Positions 16,472 through 23,584 of a stretch of 36,159 bases of DNA are shown in pieces. How positions within the stretch are numbered: position 1 is the stretch's first letter; each line of letters begins with the position of its first letter. Source of the stretch: Clostridia bacterium (GTDB lineage: Bacteria; Bacillota; Clostridia; Oscillospirales; Butyricicoccaceae); contig JAQXOO010000005.1 of assembly GCA_029099685.1 (NCBI GenBank), positions 1 to 36,159 on the forward strand. Reading direction: 5' to 3'. The notes under the pieces were generated by a model. It did no database searches and was not told where the DNA came from. It worked only from the letters and a program-made list of their open reading frames with translations. The position numbers and the translations under genes were made by a program.

Positions 16472-17726
16472 GCACAAAATTCGCATCATTCGAAATGCCG
16501 CCCGGTGTAATCACTGCGGCGATGTAATTGAGAGCACCTACCGTCACGATTTCAAAGCCTGCAGTTGTGGCCGTGTTTCTGTGGATGGCGGCCATGACTA
16601 TCTGCGCCGGTGCTACGCCAGCCCAGCTGATTATACCGATCTGTCTGAGACAGAATATCTACCTTTAGAGGGAGGATCGCATATGAGAAAACTTGCAAGC
16701 ATTCAGCGCGTTTGGAAAATTGAACCCATTGAGGGGGCGGACCGTATTGAGCTGGCCCACGTGCTGGGCTGGCAGTGTGTTGTGAACAAAGGCCAGTTTC
16801 AGCCGATGGACATTGCAGTCTATTTCGAGATCGACAGCTTCCTGCCCATCCGGGACGAGTTTGAGTTCATGCGCTCATCGAGCTATAAAAAGACCGACAT
16901 CATGGGCGAAGGCTTCCGGCTGCGGACCATGCGTTTTCGCGGCCAGATTTCGCAGGGCCTGCTGCTCCCCGTCAGCCAGTTCCCGGAGATCCCGAAGAAC
17001 GCCGACGTGGGCGACGACGTGACGGAACTGCTCGGTGTGCGAAAATGGGAGATCGAGGAAAGGGCCACGACCGGTGGCACCGTCATTGGCACGTTGCCCT
17101 ATGACATTCCTCATACGGATGAGACCCGCGTTCAGGAGGCACCTGAGTTGATTCAGGCCTTTGCAGGATTGGAATACTATATCAGCACAAAAATGGACGG
17201 CTCGTCTCACTCTATCGGGATCGACGAGAACGGCTTCCACGTCACCGGCCACAATTACGAATACAAGGACGACGGCAGCAGCTCCTTCTATAAGCTGGTG
17301 AAGGCGCGCGAGTATCAGGCAAAAATGGAGGACTACATGAAAGCGCTGGGCATGAAAACGCTGACCATTCAGGGCGAGCTCTGCGCTCCGGGCATCCAGC
17401 AAAACCGCCTGCGTCTCGCAAAGCCGGAGTGGTATGTGTTCACCATCCGAGAAAACGGCAAACGGGTGGGGCTCAAGCGAATGCTCCAGATCTGTGAAGC
17501 GCTCGACATTATACCTGTGCCCATTGAGGAGGTAGGTACCGACCTGCCTTCCAAATATCCCACCGTAGAGGCGCTGCTCTCCCGCGCTGACGGCGAATAT
17601 CCCAACGGCGGTAAGAAGGAAGGTATCGTGATCCGCCCGACGGAGCCGGTCTTCTGCCCGCTGATCAGCGCCAGTCTCTCCATGAAGGTCGTCAGCAATA
17701 AATACCTGCTGAAGAACGACGGCTGA
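16452..17726 (+). CDS. RNA ligase (DRB0094-like) with an N-terminal zinc ribbon
   Basis: This 424-residue reading frame joins two parts. Residues 1-70 are a small zinc ribbon with Cys19/Cys22 and Cys38/Cys40, followed by 'GGHDYLRR'. Residues 78-424 match the Deinococcus DRB0094 type of ATP-dependent RNA ligase: an N-terminal OB-like domain, motif I 'KMDGSS' with nucleotidyl-lysine Lys247, motif IV 'EGIVIRP' and motif V 'MKVVSNKYL'. Such ligases seal nicked RNA, typically with a 3'-OH/5'-phosphate. An internal ATG at 16683, preceded by GGAGGA at 16671-16676, would yield the 347-residue ligase alone with its lysine at 170, close to the position in DRB0094. The gene starts inside its neighbour with AAGGAGG and ends the operon. 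Confidence 0.85.
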   Translation: MAETKPKHKIRIIRNAARCNHCGDVIESTYRHDFKACSCGRVSVDGGHDYLRRCYASPADYTDLSETEYLPLEGGSHMRKLASIQRVWKIEPIEGADRIELAHVLGWQCVVNKGQFQPMDIAVYFEIDSFLPIRDEFEFMRSSSYKKTDIMGEGFRLRTMRFRGQISQGLLLPVSQFPEIPKNADVGDDVTELLGVRKWEIEERATTGGTVIGTLPYDIPHTDETRVQEAPELIQAFAGLEYYISTKMDGSSHSIGIDENGFHVTGHNYEYKDDGSSSFYKLVKAREYQAKMEDYMKALGMKTLTIQGELCAPGIQQNRLRLAKPEWYVFTIRENGKRVGLKRMLQICEALDIIPVPIEEVGTDLPSKYPTVEALLSRADGEYPNGGKKEGIVIRPTEPVFCPLISASLSMKVVSNKYLLKNDG

Positions 17727-17761
17727 CACACAAATTATATTGTGAGAAGATAGGCTTGTCT

Positions 17762-17777
17762 ACGTCCGTGCAGACGT
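17762..17777. repeat. 16-bp near-palindrome, right copy
   Basis: ACGTCCGTGCAGACGT matches the left palindrome at 8453-8468 at 14 of 16 positions and lies 35 bases past the RNA ligase stop. The flanking TA pair extends the inverted repeat (TACGTC...GACGTA). The pair brackets the whole 8.5-17.7 kb operon. Confidence 0.55.
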
Positions 17778-17799
17778 AGGAAAATGCACAAAAATTATA

Positions 17800-17831
17800 C
17801 CGGGCTACTGTACATTTCGTCAGTAGCCCGG
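17800..17831. terminator. Strong hairpin after the RNA ligase
   Basis: The ten-base arms CCGGGCTACT and AGTAGCCCGG pair perfectly around a 12-base loop. There is no T-run on the + side. On the - strand the stem is followed by TATAATTTTT, so it may stop leftward transcription from the recombinase remnants at 18.0-19.0 kb. Confidence 0.6.
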
Positions 17832-17895
17832 CTTTGCACAAATGCTTTCTGCTTTGATGGACACAGCAGAAGCATGAGCCATAAAAACCAAAGTG

Positions 17896-17938
17896 CCGTG
17901 CTGCTGAAAGCGATAATCAGCGGCACGGTTCGTTTTTT
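17896..17938 (+). terminator. Rho-independent terminator of the 8.5-17.7 kb operon
   Basis: A 12-bp stem (CCGTGCTGCTGA with TCAGCGGCACGG, one G-T pair) is followed by TTCGTTTTTT. The gene-free stretch 17727-18039 holds this terminator, the hairpin and palindrome before it, and the repeats after it. Confidence 0.85.
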
Positions 17939-17962
17939 GCCTATGGCTATTCCTTGTACGCT

Positions 17963-18035
17963 AACTTACCCCTCACGGAGCAACTTCCCCCTCATCTCGC
18001 CAAACTTACCCCTCGGACCGCGCAACTTACCCCTC
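17963..18035. repeat. Four iteron-like direct repeats
   Basis: AACTTACCCCTC occurs at 17963, 18003 and 18024 exactly, and as AACTTCCCCCTC at 17982. Spacings are 19, 21 and 21 bases, about two helix turns, so a protein could bind all copies on one face. This resembles replication iterons or recombinase arm sites. Confidence 0.7.
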
Positions 18036-18039
18036 AAAA

Positions 18040-18447
18040 CTATGCGGCACCGGAAAAGTCAAATTGTATCAATTCCGCAGTTTTGATTTCCAGCTTGCCT
18101 GCCTTGCAGTCACGGATCATTTGGTTGAACTCGTCACGATGATTGAGTGAGGTGCCACTGATGCCCTTATCTGCATAAATCTTGACCAGCGTCCAATTAG
18201 GGTGCCGAGTGACGAACTCTTCGTAATACTTGCTCTGCAAATAGTAGGAAGTCGTTTGCTTGATGTTTCCGGTGGATACACGGACATAAATGCCAACGCG
18301 CTGGTGTACGTCGTTGTTATAGTAATCGGTCTGCTGTGCGGTGGCCGGTTGGTAGCGATAACTTTTGCCCATGTTGGGCACCTGTATCCGTCGCTTAACC
18401 TTTTCCTCTTCGTTTTCTCGCTCAATGCGTTTTTCCTTATCAACCAT
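18040..18447 (-). pseudogene. Truncated serine recombinase (catalytic domain fragment)
   Basis: The 135-residue frame starts at ATG 18447 with GGAGGA upstream. It carries a resolvase N-terminus with nucleophile Ser58 in 'YVRVS', 'ADKGISGTSLNHRDEF' and 'DCKAGKLEI'. At that point a normal enzyme continues with the 'TKS(I/V)SRFARN' helix. Here the match ends abruptly (near base 18084) and 14 unrelated residues follow before the stop. The essential arginines and the DNA-binding domains are gone, so it cannot recombine DNA. The break lies next to the iteron-like repeats and probably marks an element junction. It overlaps the upstream gene by 8 bases. Confidence 0.7.
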
Positions 18448-19042
18448 GCAGTTCCTCCAACGACTCCTCCTCGGGGAGCATCTCCCAATCGCCTTCTGGG
18501 AAGAACGAAAAATCCTGCATGTCTTCCAGATAATAAGAGGCCAGGGTAAACAGATCCTCAGAGATGAAATAAATCCCAATGGGTGGTTTATGGCTGGCAA
18601 GAACGGTTGCGCACAGCGTAATCTCGTGAGCTTTCTTTGACACATTGGAAAGCTTCTGTGTGATGATCAGATCAACCTTCCCGTCCATACAGTCGTTTAG
18701 CAACCTGCACCACTCTGGTGCGGATTCCATATTGGGTGGAGAGGAACCCTCATCCACATAAAAATCAACCAAAGTCCATCTGGGACAGTCAGCGATAGCA
18801 TCCGCCAATTGCTCCATGTGGTACTTGAGATAATCCTCATAGCGTGTCTGATTGAAGTAGCGGATGTAAATGCCGACTTTGAACGGATGAGCGGTGCTCG
18901 GGCGCTCTTTTCGGATACGCTGGAGCCAGGATTTATGCTCCGCAATCTTGTCTGCCCGTTCCGCATCGTTGCCGAATAGCAAGGGGTATTGCGGTGGGGC
19001 AGAGATTTCATTCAGTCTTGCATAAATATCGAGTTCACCCAT
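18440..19042 (-). CDS. Resolvase-fold protein without catalytic residues
   Basis: This 200-residue protein aligns with the serine recombinase catalytic domain but has lost the chemistry. 'VGIYIRYF' stands where 'VGIYVRVS' is expected, so the nucleophile is Phe63. The 'GxSG...RDEF' loop reads 'GSSPPNMESAPEW', and the arginine helix reads 'KLSNVSKKAHE'. The fold-determining 'GKVDLIIT' strand is kept. It ends with an acidic tail (EEESLEELHG) and has no DNA-binding domain. It starts at ATG 19042 with AAGGAG upstream and is followed by the truncated active-type fragment. It may be a regulatory partner or simply a decayed gene; the open frame and clean start favour a real protein. Confidence 0.65.
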   Translation of the reverse strand: MGELDIYARLNEISAPPQYPLLFGNDAERADKIAEHKSWLQRIRKERPSTAHPFKVGIYIRYFNQTRYEDYLKYHMEQLADAIADCPRWTLVDFYVDEGSSPPNMESAPEWCRLLNDCMDGKVDLIITQKLSNVSKKAHEITLCATVLASHKPPIGIYFISEDLFTLASYYLEDMQDFSFFPEGDWEMLPEEESLEELHG

Positions 19043-19078
19043 AATGGACGCTCCTTCATACTTCTATAGGTTGCTTTC

Positions 19079-19107
19079 ATTATAGGAGTGTGTCCGCTGA
19101 AATGCGA
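19079..19107 (-). promoter_or_regulatory. Promoter of the leftward recombinase-remnant operon
   Basis: On the - strand a perfect -10 box TATAAT occupies 19079-19084. The -35 position (about 19102-19107) is a poor match, and a perfect palindrome abuts it. This is the layout of an activator-dependent promoter. Confidence 0.5.
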
Positions 19108-19141
19108 TTAACCCAGAGTGAAGGCCTTCACTCTGGGTTAA
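19108..19141. repeat. 34-bp perfect palindrome
   Basis: The half-site TTAACCCAGAGTGAAGG is followed directly by its exact reverse complement, with no loop. It touches the weak -35 of the leftward promoter. No spacer and no T-run argue against a terminator; an operator for a dimeric activator or repressor, or a recombination site, fits better. Confidence 0.75.
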
Positions 19142-19234
19142 TGAAACACAAATTATTTTACTGGAAGTGACTTTGTCCACAGCCTCGTAGCCCTGTTTAT
19201 CGGACAGCCCATGTGCGATAATCAGCGGAACAGC

Positions 19235-19267
19235 AAAAGAAAAACAGGCCAGAACGAACTGGCCTGT
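19235..19267 (-). terminator. Rho-independent terminator of the leftward XRE gene
   Basis: Arms ACAGGCCAG and CTGGCCTGT (19244-19252 with 19259-19267) enclose six bases. On the - strand the stem is followed by TTTTCTTTT. The right arm begins at the stop codon of the XRE gene. Confidence 0.85.
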
Positions 19268-19632
19268 CAAACATCATCGTCTATTCTGTTCAAGTGAAGC
19301 GTAGTTTTGAGCTCCTTAACGATTTTCAAAATTGCGTCTAATTCGGTTGGCGTGCAGTCAGAGAACAACTCGGCAAACTCCGTCTGATAGATAGTATTGA
19401 CTTCAGGAATGTCTGGGCGCAGTAACGCATCGGATGAAATCTGCAATGCCTCAGCAATGTTGAGGAATGTTCCCAAGAGCATCTGTGTCTTACCAAGTTC
19501 GATGGCACTGATGTGTGGCAGCGAGACGTGTGCCTTTTCGGACAAGTCTGCCTGACTCATCTTTTTCTGGATTCTGAGTTCCCTGATGCGGGAACCAACC
19601 TTGACATATAACTCCCGACCTTTGTCGTCCAC
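19267..19632 (-). CDS. XRE-family transcriptional regulator
   Basis: The 121-residue protein has a Cro/C1 helix-turn-helix at residues ~12-66 ('IRELRIQKKMSQADLSEKAHVSL', quoted in part) and a C-terminal ~45-residue helical region that probably dimerises ('TPTELDAILKIVKELKTTL'). It is transcribed leftward, away from a second XRE gene, with a shared ~140-base control region. Regulators of this layout control mobile-element excision or transfer. It is immediately followed by its own terminator. Confidence 0.8.
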   Translation of the reverse strand: MDDKGRELYVKVGSRIRELRIQKKMSQADLSEKAHVSLPHISAIELGKTQMLLGTFLNIAEALQISSDALLRPDIPEVNTIYQTEFAELFSDCTPTELDAILKIVKELKTTLHLNRIDDDV

Positions 19633-19674
19633 TGCTCACACCTCCATTTCGCCTCTAGGCTATATTCTGCCCCG

Positions 19675-19740
19675 ATTATATCAACTACACTTTGTATTTT
19701 ATATAAAGACAAGGTGAAAACCTAAACACCTCTTTATAAT
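19675..19740. promoter_or_regulatory. Divergent control region between two XRE genes
   Basis: A - strand -10 box TATAAT lies at 19675-19680 and a + strand TATAAT at 19735-19740. Neither has a convincing -35. The short inverted repeat AGGTG...CACCT (19712-19731) just before the rightward -10 is a possible operator for one of the XRE proteins. Confidence 0.5.
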
Positions 19741-19775
19741 GAGTCTCGTGATTTTTTATTAGGAGGTTCATTATC

Positions 19776-20060
19776 ATGGCAATTGACAACATCGCAATCG
19801 GACAGAGGATTCATCACTTCCGGAAGAAAAAGGGACTCTCCCAGATGGCGCTTGCCGAGAGAGTCGACATTTCGCCCACGTACATGAGTTATCTGGAAAC
19901 AGGAATCCGCAGCATGGGCGTGGAAACGCTGGTGCGCTTGGCTAATGCGCTGAATGTATGCCAAGCTGTGGCTCATGAAGCTACAGAAAGAAGGGAAAAG
20001 CTACAGCACGATTACCAGCATTCGCGGAGTTGTAAAACCGGCTTTTCAAATGGCATATGA
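19776..20060 (+). pseudogene. XRE gene fused out of frame to integrase DNA
   Basis: The first ~61 residues are a normal XRE helix-turn-helix ('IGQRIHHFRKKKGLSQMALA' to 'LVRLANALNV') with a good start (AGGAGG, ATG 19776). After 'LNV' the frame reads integrase DNA in the wrong frame for about 33 residues and stops at 20060. A deletion has joined the 5' half of this regulator to the 3' part of an integrase gene. The HTH part could still fold and bind DNA. Confidence 0.65.
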
Positions 20061-20808
20061 AGATGATATAATTGTAAAGAACCCTTTCGATTTTGTCCTG
20101 ACCAGTGTGGTCCGGAACGACACACAGCATCGTGTGGCACTCACTCCTGACCAGCAAACAGTCTGGATGGACTTTGTCCGTTTTGACACGGTATATCGGA
20201 AGTATTATGATGAGTTTGTCATACTGCTGGAAACCGGAATGCGCGTCAGTGAGTTCTGTGGTCTTACGCTGAATGACCTAGATTTTGAGAAACGACGTAT
20301 TTGCGTGGATCATCAGCTCCTGCGGGATCGAGACGGTACCTACCATGTAGAGAAAACAAAGACCGAAAGCGGCTGTAGGTTCATACCGATGACTGATCGT
20401 GTGGTAAAAAGTCTGGAAGTTCTTCTCGCGCGCCGTCAGGCGCAGAAAAACAACTGGATCATCGACGGCTATTCCAACTTCCTCCTGCTGGACAAAAACA
20501 GCAGGCCGAAGGTGGCACTCCACGTTGAACATGAAATGCAATGGGCTCTCAAGAAGTACAATAGACTACACCCCGATGAGCCATTGCCTCATATAACCCC
20601 GCACATTATGCGGCATACATTCTGTACGAATATGGCAAATGCAGGCATGGACATAAAGAGCCTTCAATATCTGATGGGGCATTCCGATGCAGGCGTTACG
20701 ATGAACGTTTACTCCCATGCCACTTATGAACACGCAGCTGGTGCGATGCGGCGATTGAAGATTGGTGAATCGCATTCTCAGGATGAACTCGAGAGGAGTA
20801 TTGTTTAA
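19954..20808 (+). pseudogene. Tyrosine integrase lacking its N-terminus (Tn916-type)
   Basis: The frame keeps part of the core-binding domain ('SYSTITSIRGVVKPAFQMAY') and the complete catalytic domain. Counted from ATG 19954, these are Arg97 in 'TGMRVSEF', Lys134/136, His217 and Arg220 in 'HIMRHT', His243 in 'MGHSD' and Tyr253 in 'NVYSHAT'. About 120-150 N-terminal residues typical of Tn916-family integrases (arm-binding and start of core-binding) are missing, replaced by the XRE gene. No ribosome-binding site precedes either possible ATG (19954, 19975). The next gene starts two bases after the stop, where an att site would be expected. It is most likely a relic of an integrative element. Confidence 0.75.
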
Positions 20809-20810
20809 CT

Positions 20811-21164
20811 ATGGGCTGTACCAAGCAGGAACTCTTTGCTATAGCAAAGGAATGTTATGGCACTGAGCCAGACTATCCTTGGATGGACGAAAATGCCGTG
20901 TTACGGCATCAGCCATCTCGGAAATGGTATGCTGCGGTGTTAGAGGTAGGCAGGCAAAAGCTAGGCCTTCCTGGCGATGGCAAAGTAGATGTGGTCAATG
21001 TTAAGTGTGACCCGTTGCTGTCTGGAACACTGCGCCAGGAAACGGGCATTCTTCCTGCCTATCACATGAACAAGGAAAAGTGGATCAGCATTCTCTTGGA
21101 CGGCTCTGTGGACACAGAGCTGGTTAAGGGATTGCTGGATATGAGCTATCAGCTTACAAAGTGA
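20811..21164 (+). CDS. MmcQ/YjbR family protein
   Basis: This 117-residue protein matches the YjbR/MmcQ (DUF419) family, small proteins with a double-wing DNA-binding-like fold: 'YPWMDENAVLRH', 'KWYAAVLEV', 'VVNVKCDP', 'PAYHMNKEKWISILLDGSV' and 'LLDMSYQL'. The biological role of the family is not settled. It starts two bases after the integrase stop with GAGGAG upstream and is followed ten bases later by the dehydrogenase, so the two are likely cargo carried together. Confidence 0.85.
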   Translation: MGCTKQELFAIAKECYGTEPDYPWMDENAVLRHQPSRKWYAAVLEVGRQKLGLPGDGKVDVVNVKCDPLLSGTLRQETGILPAYHMNKEKWISILLDGSVDTELVKGLLDMSYQLTK

Positions 21165-21174
21165 GGAGCAAATC

Positions 21175-22209
21175 ATGCTTAGTTATACATACGTTGATCA
21201 CGGGAAATTTGAACTCAGAGAAAAGCCCAAGCCTATTCTGGTAGACGAAAAAGATGCTATTGTGAAGGTAACTCTGGCCAGCATCTGTACCAGTGATTTG
21301 CATATCAAGCATGGCAGTGTGCCTCGCGCAGTCCCCGGCATCACAGTTGGTCACGAAATGGTCGGCGTTGTAGAACAGGTTGGATCTGCCGTTACCACCG
21401 TCAAGCCCGGTGACAGAGTAACGGTGAATGTTGAAACTTTCTGCGGGGAGTGCTTTTTCTGCCAACATGGTTGGGTTAACAACTGCATTGATGCAAACGG
21501 AGGATGGGCACTTGGATGCCGTATCGATGGTGGACAGGCCGAATTTGTCCGCGTTCCTTACGCTGACCAGGGGTTGGACAAAATCCCCGATTCTGTTAGT
21601 GATTTGCAAGCTCTGTTGGTGGGTGATGTTCTGGCCACCGGTTACTGGGCTGCACAAATCTCCGAGATAAAATCCGAGGACACCGTACTGATTATTGGTG
21701 CAGGCCCCACCGGTCTTTGCACGCTTCAATGTGTACGCTTGCTGAACCCTAAACGCATCATTGTTTGCGATCTTGACGAGAGTCGTTTGAACTTTGTCAA
21801 GACACACTACCCCGAAGTGTTGACTGTCACACCCGATAAGATTTATGACTTCGTAAAAACTAACAGCGACCATGGTGGAGCCGATGTGGTATTAGAAGTC
21901 GCAGGTACAGAAACCACTTTCCGTACAGCATGGGAATGTGCAAGGCCTAATGCAATTGTCACCGTAGTAGCCCTTTACGACGGCGCCCAGAGCCTTCCGC
22001 TACCTGAAATGTACGGTAAAAATCTGACATTCAAGACCGGCGGCGTGGATGGCTGCAACTGCAAAGAAACTCTTCAGCTCATCGCCGAAGGAAAAATTGA
22101 CACCACTCCTTTGATTACACATACTTATGCGCTCAAGGATATTGCCGACGCCTACGAAGTGTTTGAAAGCAAGAAGGACGGCGTAATCAAAATTGCAGTT
22201 GAGTGTTGA
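21175..22209 (+). CDS. Zinc-dependent alcohol dehydrogenase
   Basis: This 344-residue medium-chain dehydrogenase oxidises alcohols or reduces aldehydes/ketones with NAD(P). Catalytic zinc ligands are Cys38, His60 and Glu61 ('GHE'); the structural zinc site is Cys90, Cys93, Cys96 and Cys104. The Rossmann motif 'GAGPTG' is at 175-180, and Asp in 'IVCDLDESR' after the second strand suggests NAD rather than NADP. The length is normal for the family and the active site is complete. It starts with GAGGAG upstream, directly after the YjbR-like gene. The substrate cannot be told from sequence. Confidence 0.9.
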   Translation: MLSYTYVDHGKFELREKPKPILVDEKDAIVKVTLASICTSDLHIKHGSVPRAVPGITVGHEMVGVVEQVGSAVTTVKPGDRVTVNVETFCGECFFCQHGWVNNCIDANGGWALGCRIDGGQAEFVRVPYADQGLDKIPDSVSDLQALLVGDVLATGYWAAQISEIKSEDTVLIIGAGPTGLCTLQCVRLLNPKRIIVCDLDESRLNFVKTHYPEVLTVTPDKIYDFVKTNSDHGGADVVLEVAGTETTFRTAWECARPNAIVTVVALYDGAQSLPLPEMYGKNLTFKTGGVDGCNCKETLQLIAEGKIDTTPLITHTYALKDIADAYEVFESKKDGVIKIAVEC

Positions 22210-22269
22210 TGGCTTATGTGCCTCTGGGAGAAAGCAAACGACTGTCAGCTATGTAAAAGAGGAGCACAG

Positions 22270-23067
22270 ATGGATAATTACAAACTGCGCACTGTTGACT
22301 ACACCTTTGAACACTTTGCTCACCAGGGACTTGGTGGTATGCAGAAGTACATAGCTACACCTGTAGCCGGTGCCTTGCCGAAGCTAATGGTGAAACACGA
22401 AAACAGGCACTCGGCCTGCAATGAATTCGTGTACAGTCGCTTGGCAGAACTCTGTGGTATCCGCGTACCCAAAGCCTATTTATTAGACTACAAAGGTGAC
22501 TTTCGCGGCCTCTTTGTCCGCCCCTATGTTGTAGGCATTGAGTTCATTGAAAACTTCAGCCCCGCAAAAGATGATCTTCTTCGTAGTAGTCCGGAACTGA
22601 AATCCAGTTTTCTTGGCGCTATGGCAATGTACGCTCTATGTACAGGAATTGCAGATAATGCCCAGTTTGGTTATACCCCTGACCGTGGGATCTGGGCCTT
22701 TGATTTGGAAGATGCATTTAATGTATCGGATTTTATAGTCTTGCTCGGTGAGGGTTCCAAGGATTTGATGCTTCGGCAACTGAATGTTATCCTCCATGCA
22801 CCAGACAGAGTTGGGACCATTTCAAGCGCCTTGATGAGCTGCTTTCAAAAGGCAGTCAAAATCCTCGCCGATGATTCCGCTAGTACCTCCTGGATGTTTG
22901 AACAGTACACCAAACCACTGAAGGTCTTCAGCGAAATCGAGGAAAGCACCATCTGTGACATAACCGATGCCCTTGAGGTGTTTTATCCGTTAGAGCTGGT
23001 GGTATACTACGAGGAATACATCAAACGTCTTCAAATAATTGCAAAAGAGTTTGCTTCAAAAGACTGA
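22270..23067 (+). CDS. HipA-like kinase-fold protein
   Basis: The 265-residue protein resembles the stand-alone HipA-like kinase family: 'MVKHENRHSACNEFVYSRLA' fits the nucleotide-lysine and alpha-C region, 'GIRVPKAYLLDY' the next strands, and 'GIADNAQFG' with 'WAFDLEDAF' the catalytic and metal-binding loops. No N-subdomain of true HipA toxins and no HipB-like antitoxin lies directly upstream, although an XRE gene follows at 23585. I chose ATG 22270, preceded by GAGGAGC; an upstream in-frame ATG at 22216 lacks a site. A kinase of a mobile-element stress or toxin module is possible; the assignment is tentative. Confidence 0.5.
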   Translation: MDNYKLRTVDYTFEHFAHQGLGGMQKYIATPVAGALPKLMVKHENRHSACNEFVYSRLAELCGIRVPKAYLLDYKGDFRGLFVRPYVVGIEFIENFSPAKDDLLRSSPELKSSFLGAMAMYALCTGIADNAQFGYTPDRGIWAFDLEDAFNVSDFIVLLGEGSKDLMLRQLNVILHAPDRVGTISSALMSCFQKAVKILADDSASTSWMFEQYTKPLKVFSEIEESTICDITDALEVFYPLELVVYYEEYIKRLQIIAKEFASKD

Positions 23068-23174
23068 GTTGCAGCCTGGGCAGAAATCGTTGAAAATAAC
23101 AAGCTGATATAGCCTGCAGTTGATAGCTGAATACAAGGCCTCCGATTAAGCTGATGCTTGAGGAGGTGGCGATA

Positions 23175-23519
23175 ATGCCAACAGAGATCAACATATATTC
23201 CCAAAGCCCTAAATCTCTCGAACCGAAGAATCTGCAAATCTTCTTTCTGACGGTCTTTCGGCAACTAATGAGTTTCAGGGTCCCAATGATGGTCAGGGAA
23301 CTTCTCGTTTTCCAAAGCCATAATGGTCCAACGGGATACTACAAGTGCCCCCGTTGTGGAATTACGGTTGAGCGAGAGTTCATGTCTTTCTGTGACAGAT
23401 GTGGTCAACGTCTGGATTGGAAAGAGTATCGCAAAGCTGTTATAGTACATATTACACCAAGAAAGTATCCATCTGCGTCCAAACATGAGAGTGGAGAACC
23501 GCAGGCAGGTGAATTCTGA
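23175..23519 (+). CDS. Small zinc-ribbon protein
   Basis: The 114-residue protein has one clear zinc ribbon near residues 55-80, 'CPRCG' and 'CDRCG', flanked by basic segments ('RKYPSASKH'). The N-terminal half has no recognisable domain. The start at 23175 follows AGGAGGTGG; an ATG at 23154 is upstream of that site. It probably binds nucleic acid or protein and is not otherwise recognisable. Confidence 0.6.
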   Translation: MPTEINIYSQSPKSLEPKNLQIFFLTVFRQLMSFRVPMMVRELLVFQSHNGPTGYYKCPRCGITVEREFMSFCDRCGQRLDWKEYRKAVIVHITPRKYPSASKHESGEPQAGEF

Positions 23520-23584
23520 TTTCACCCAATGTGAACCGAAATGTTTGGTGGTACCTGTTATACTGTCTTTGAGGAGATGGTGAC

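Noticed and set aside
17963-18035. Possible CRISPR array
   Set aside because: The repeats are only 12 bases with 7-9 base gaps, far too short for repeats and spacers, and no cas gene is present.
19064-19270. 68-residue leftward frame over the 34-bp palindrome
   Set aside because: It has no good start signal and runs through a terminator and a palindrome, so it is more likely non-coding.
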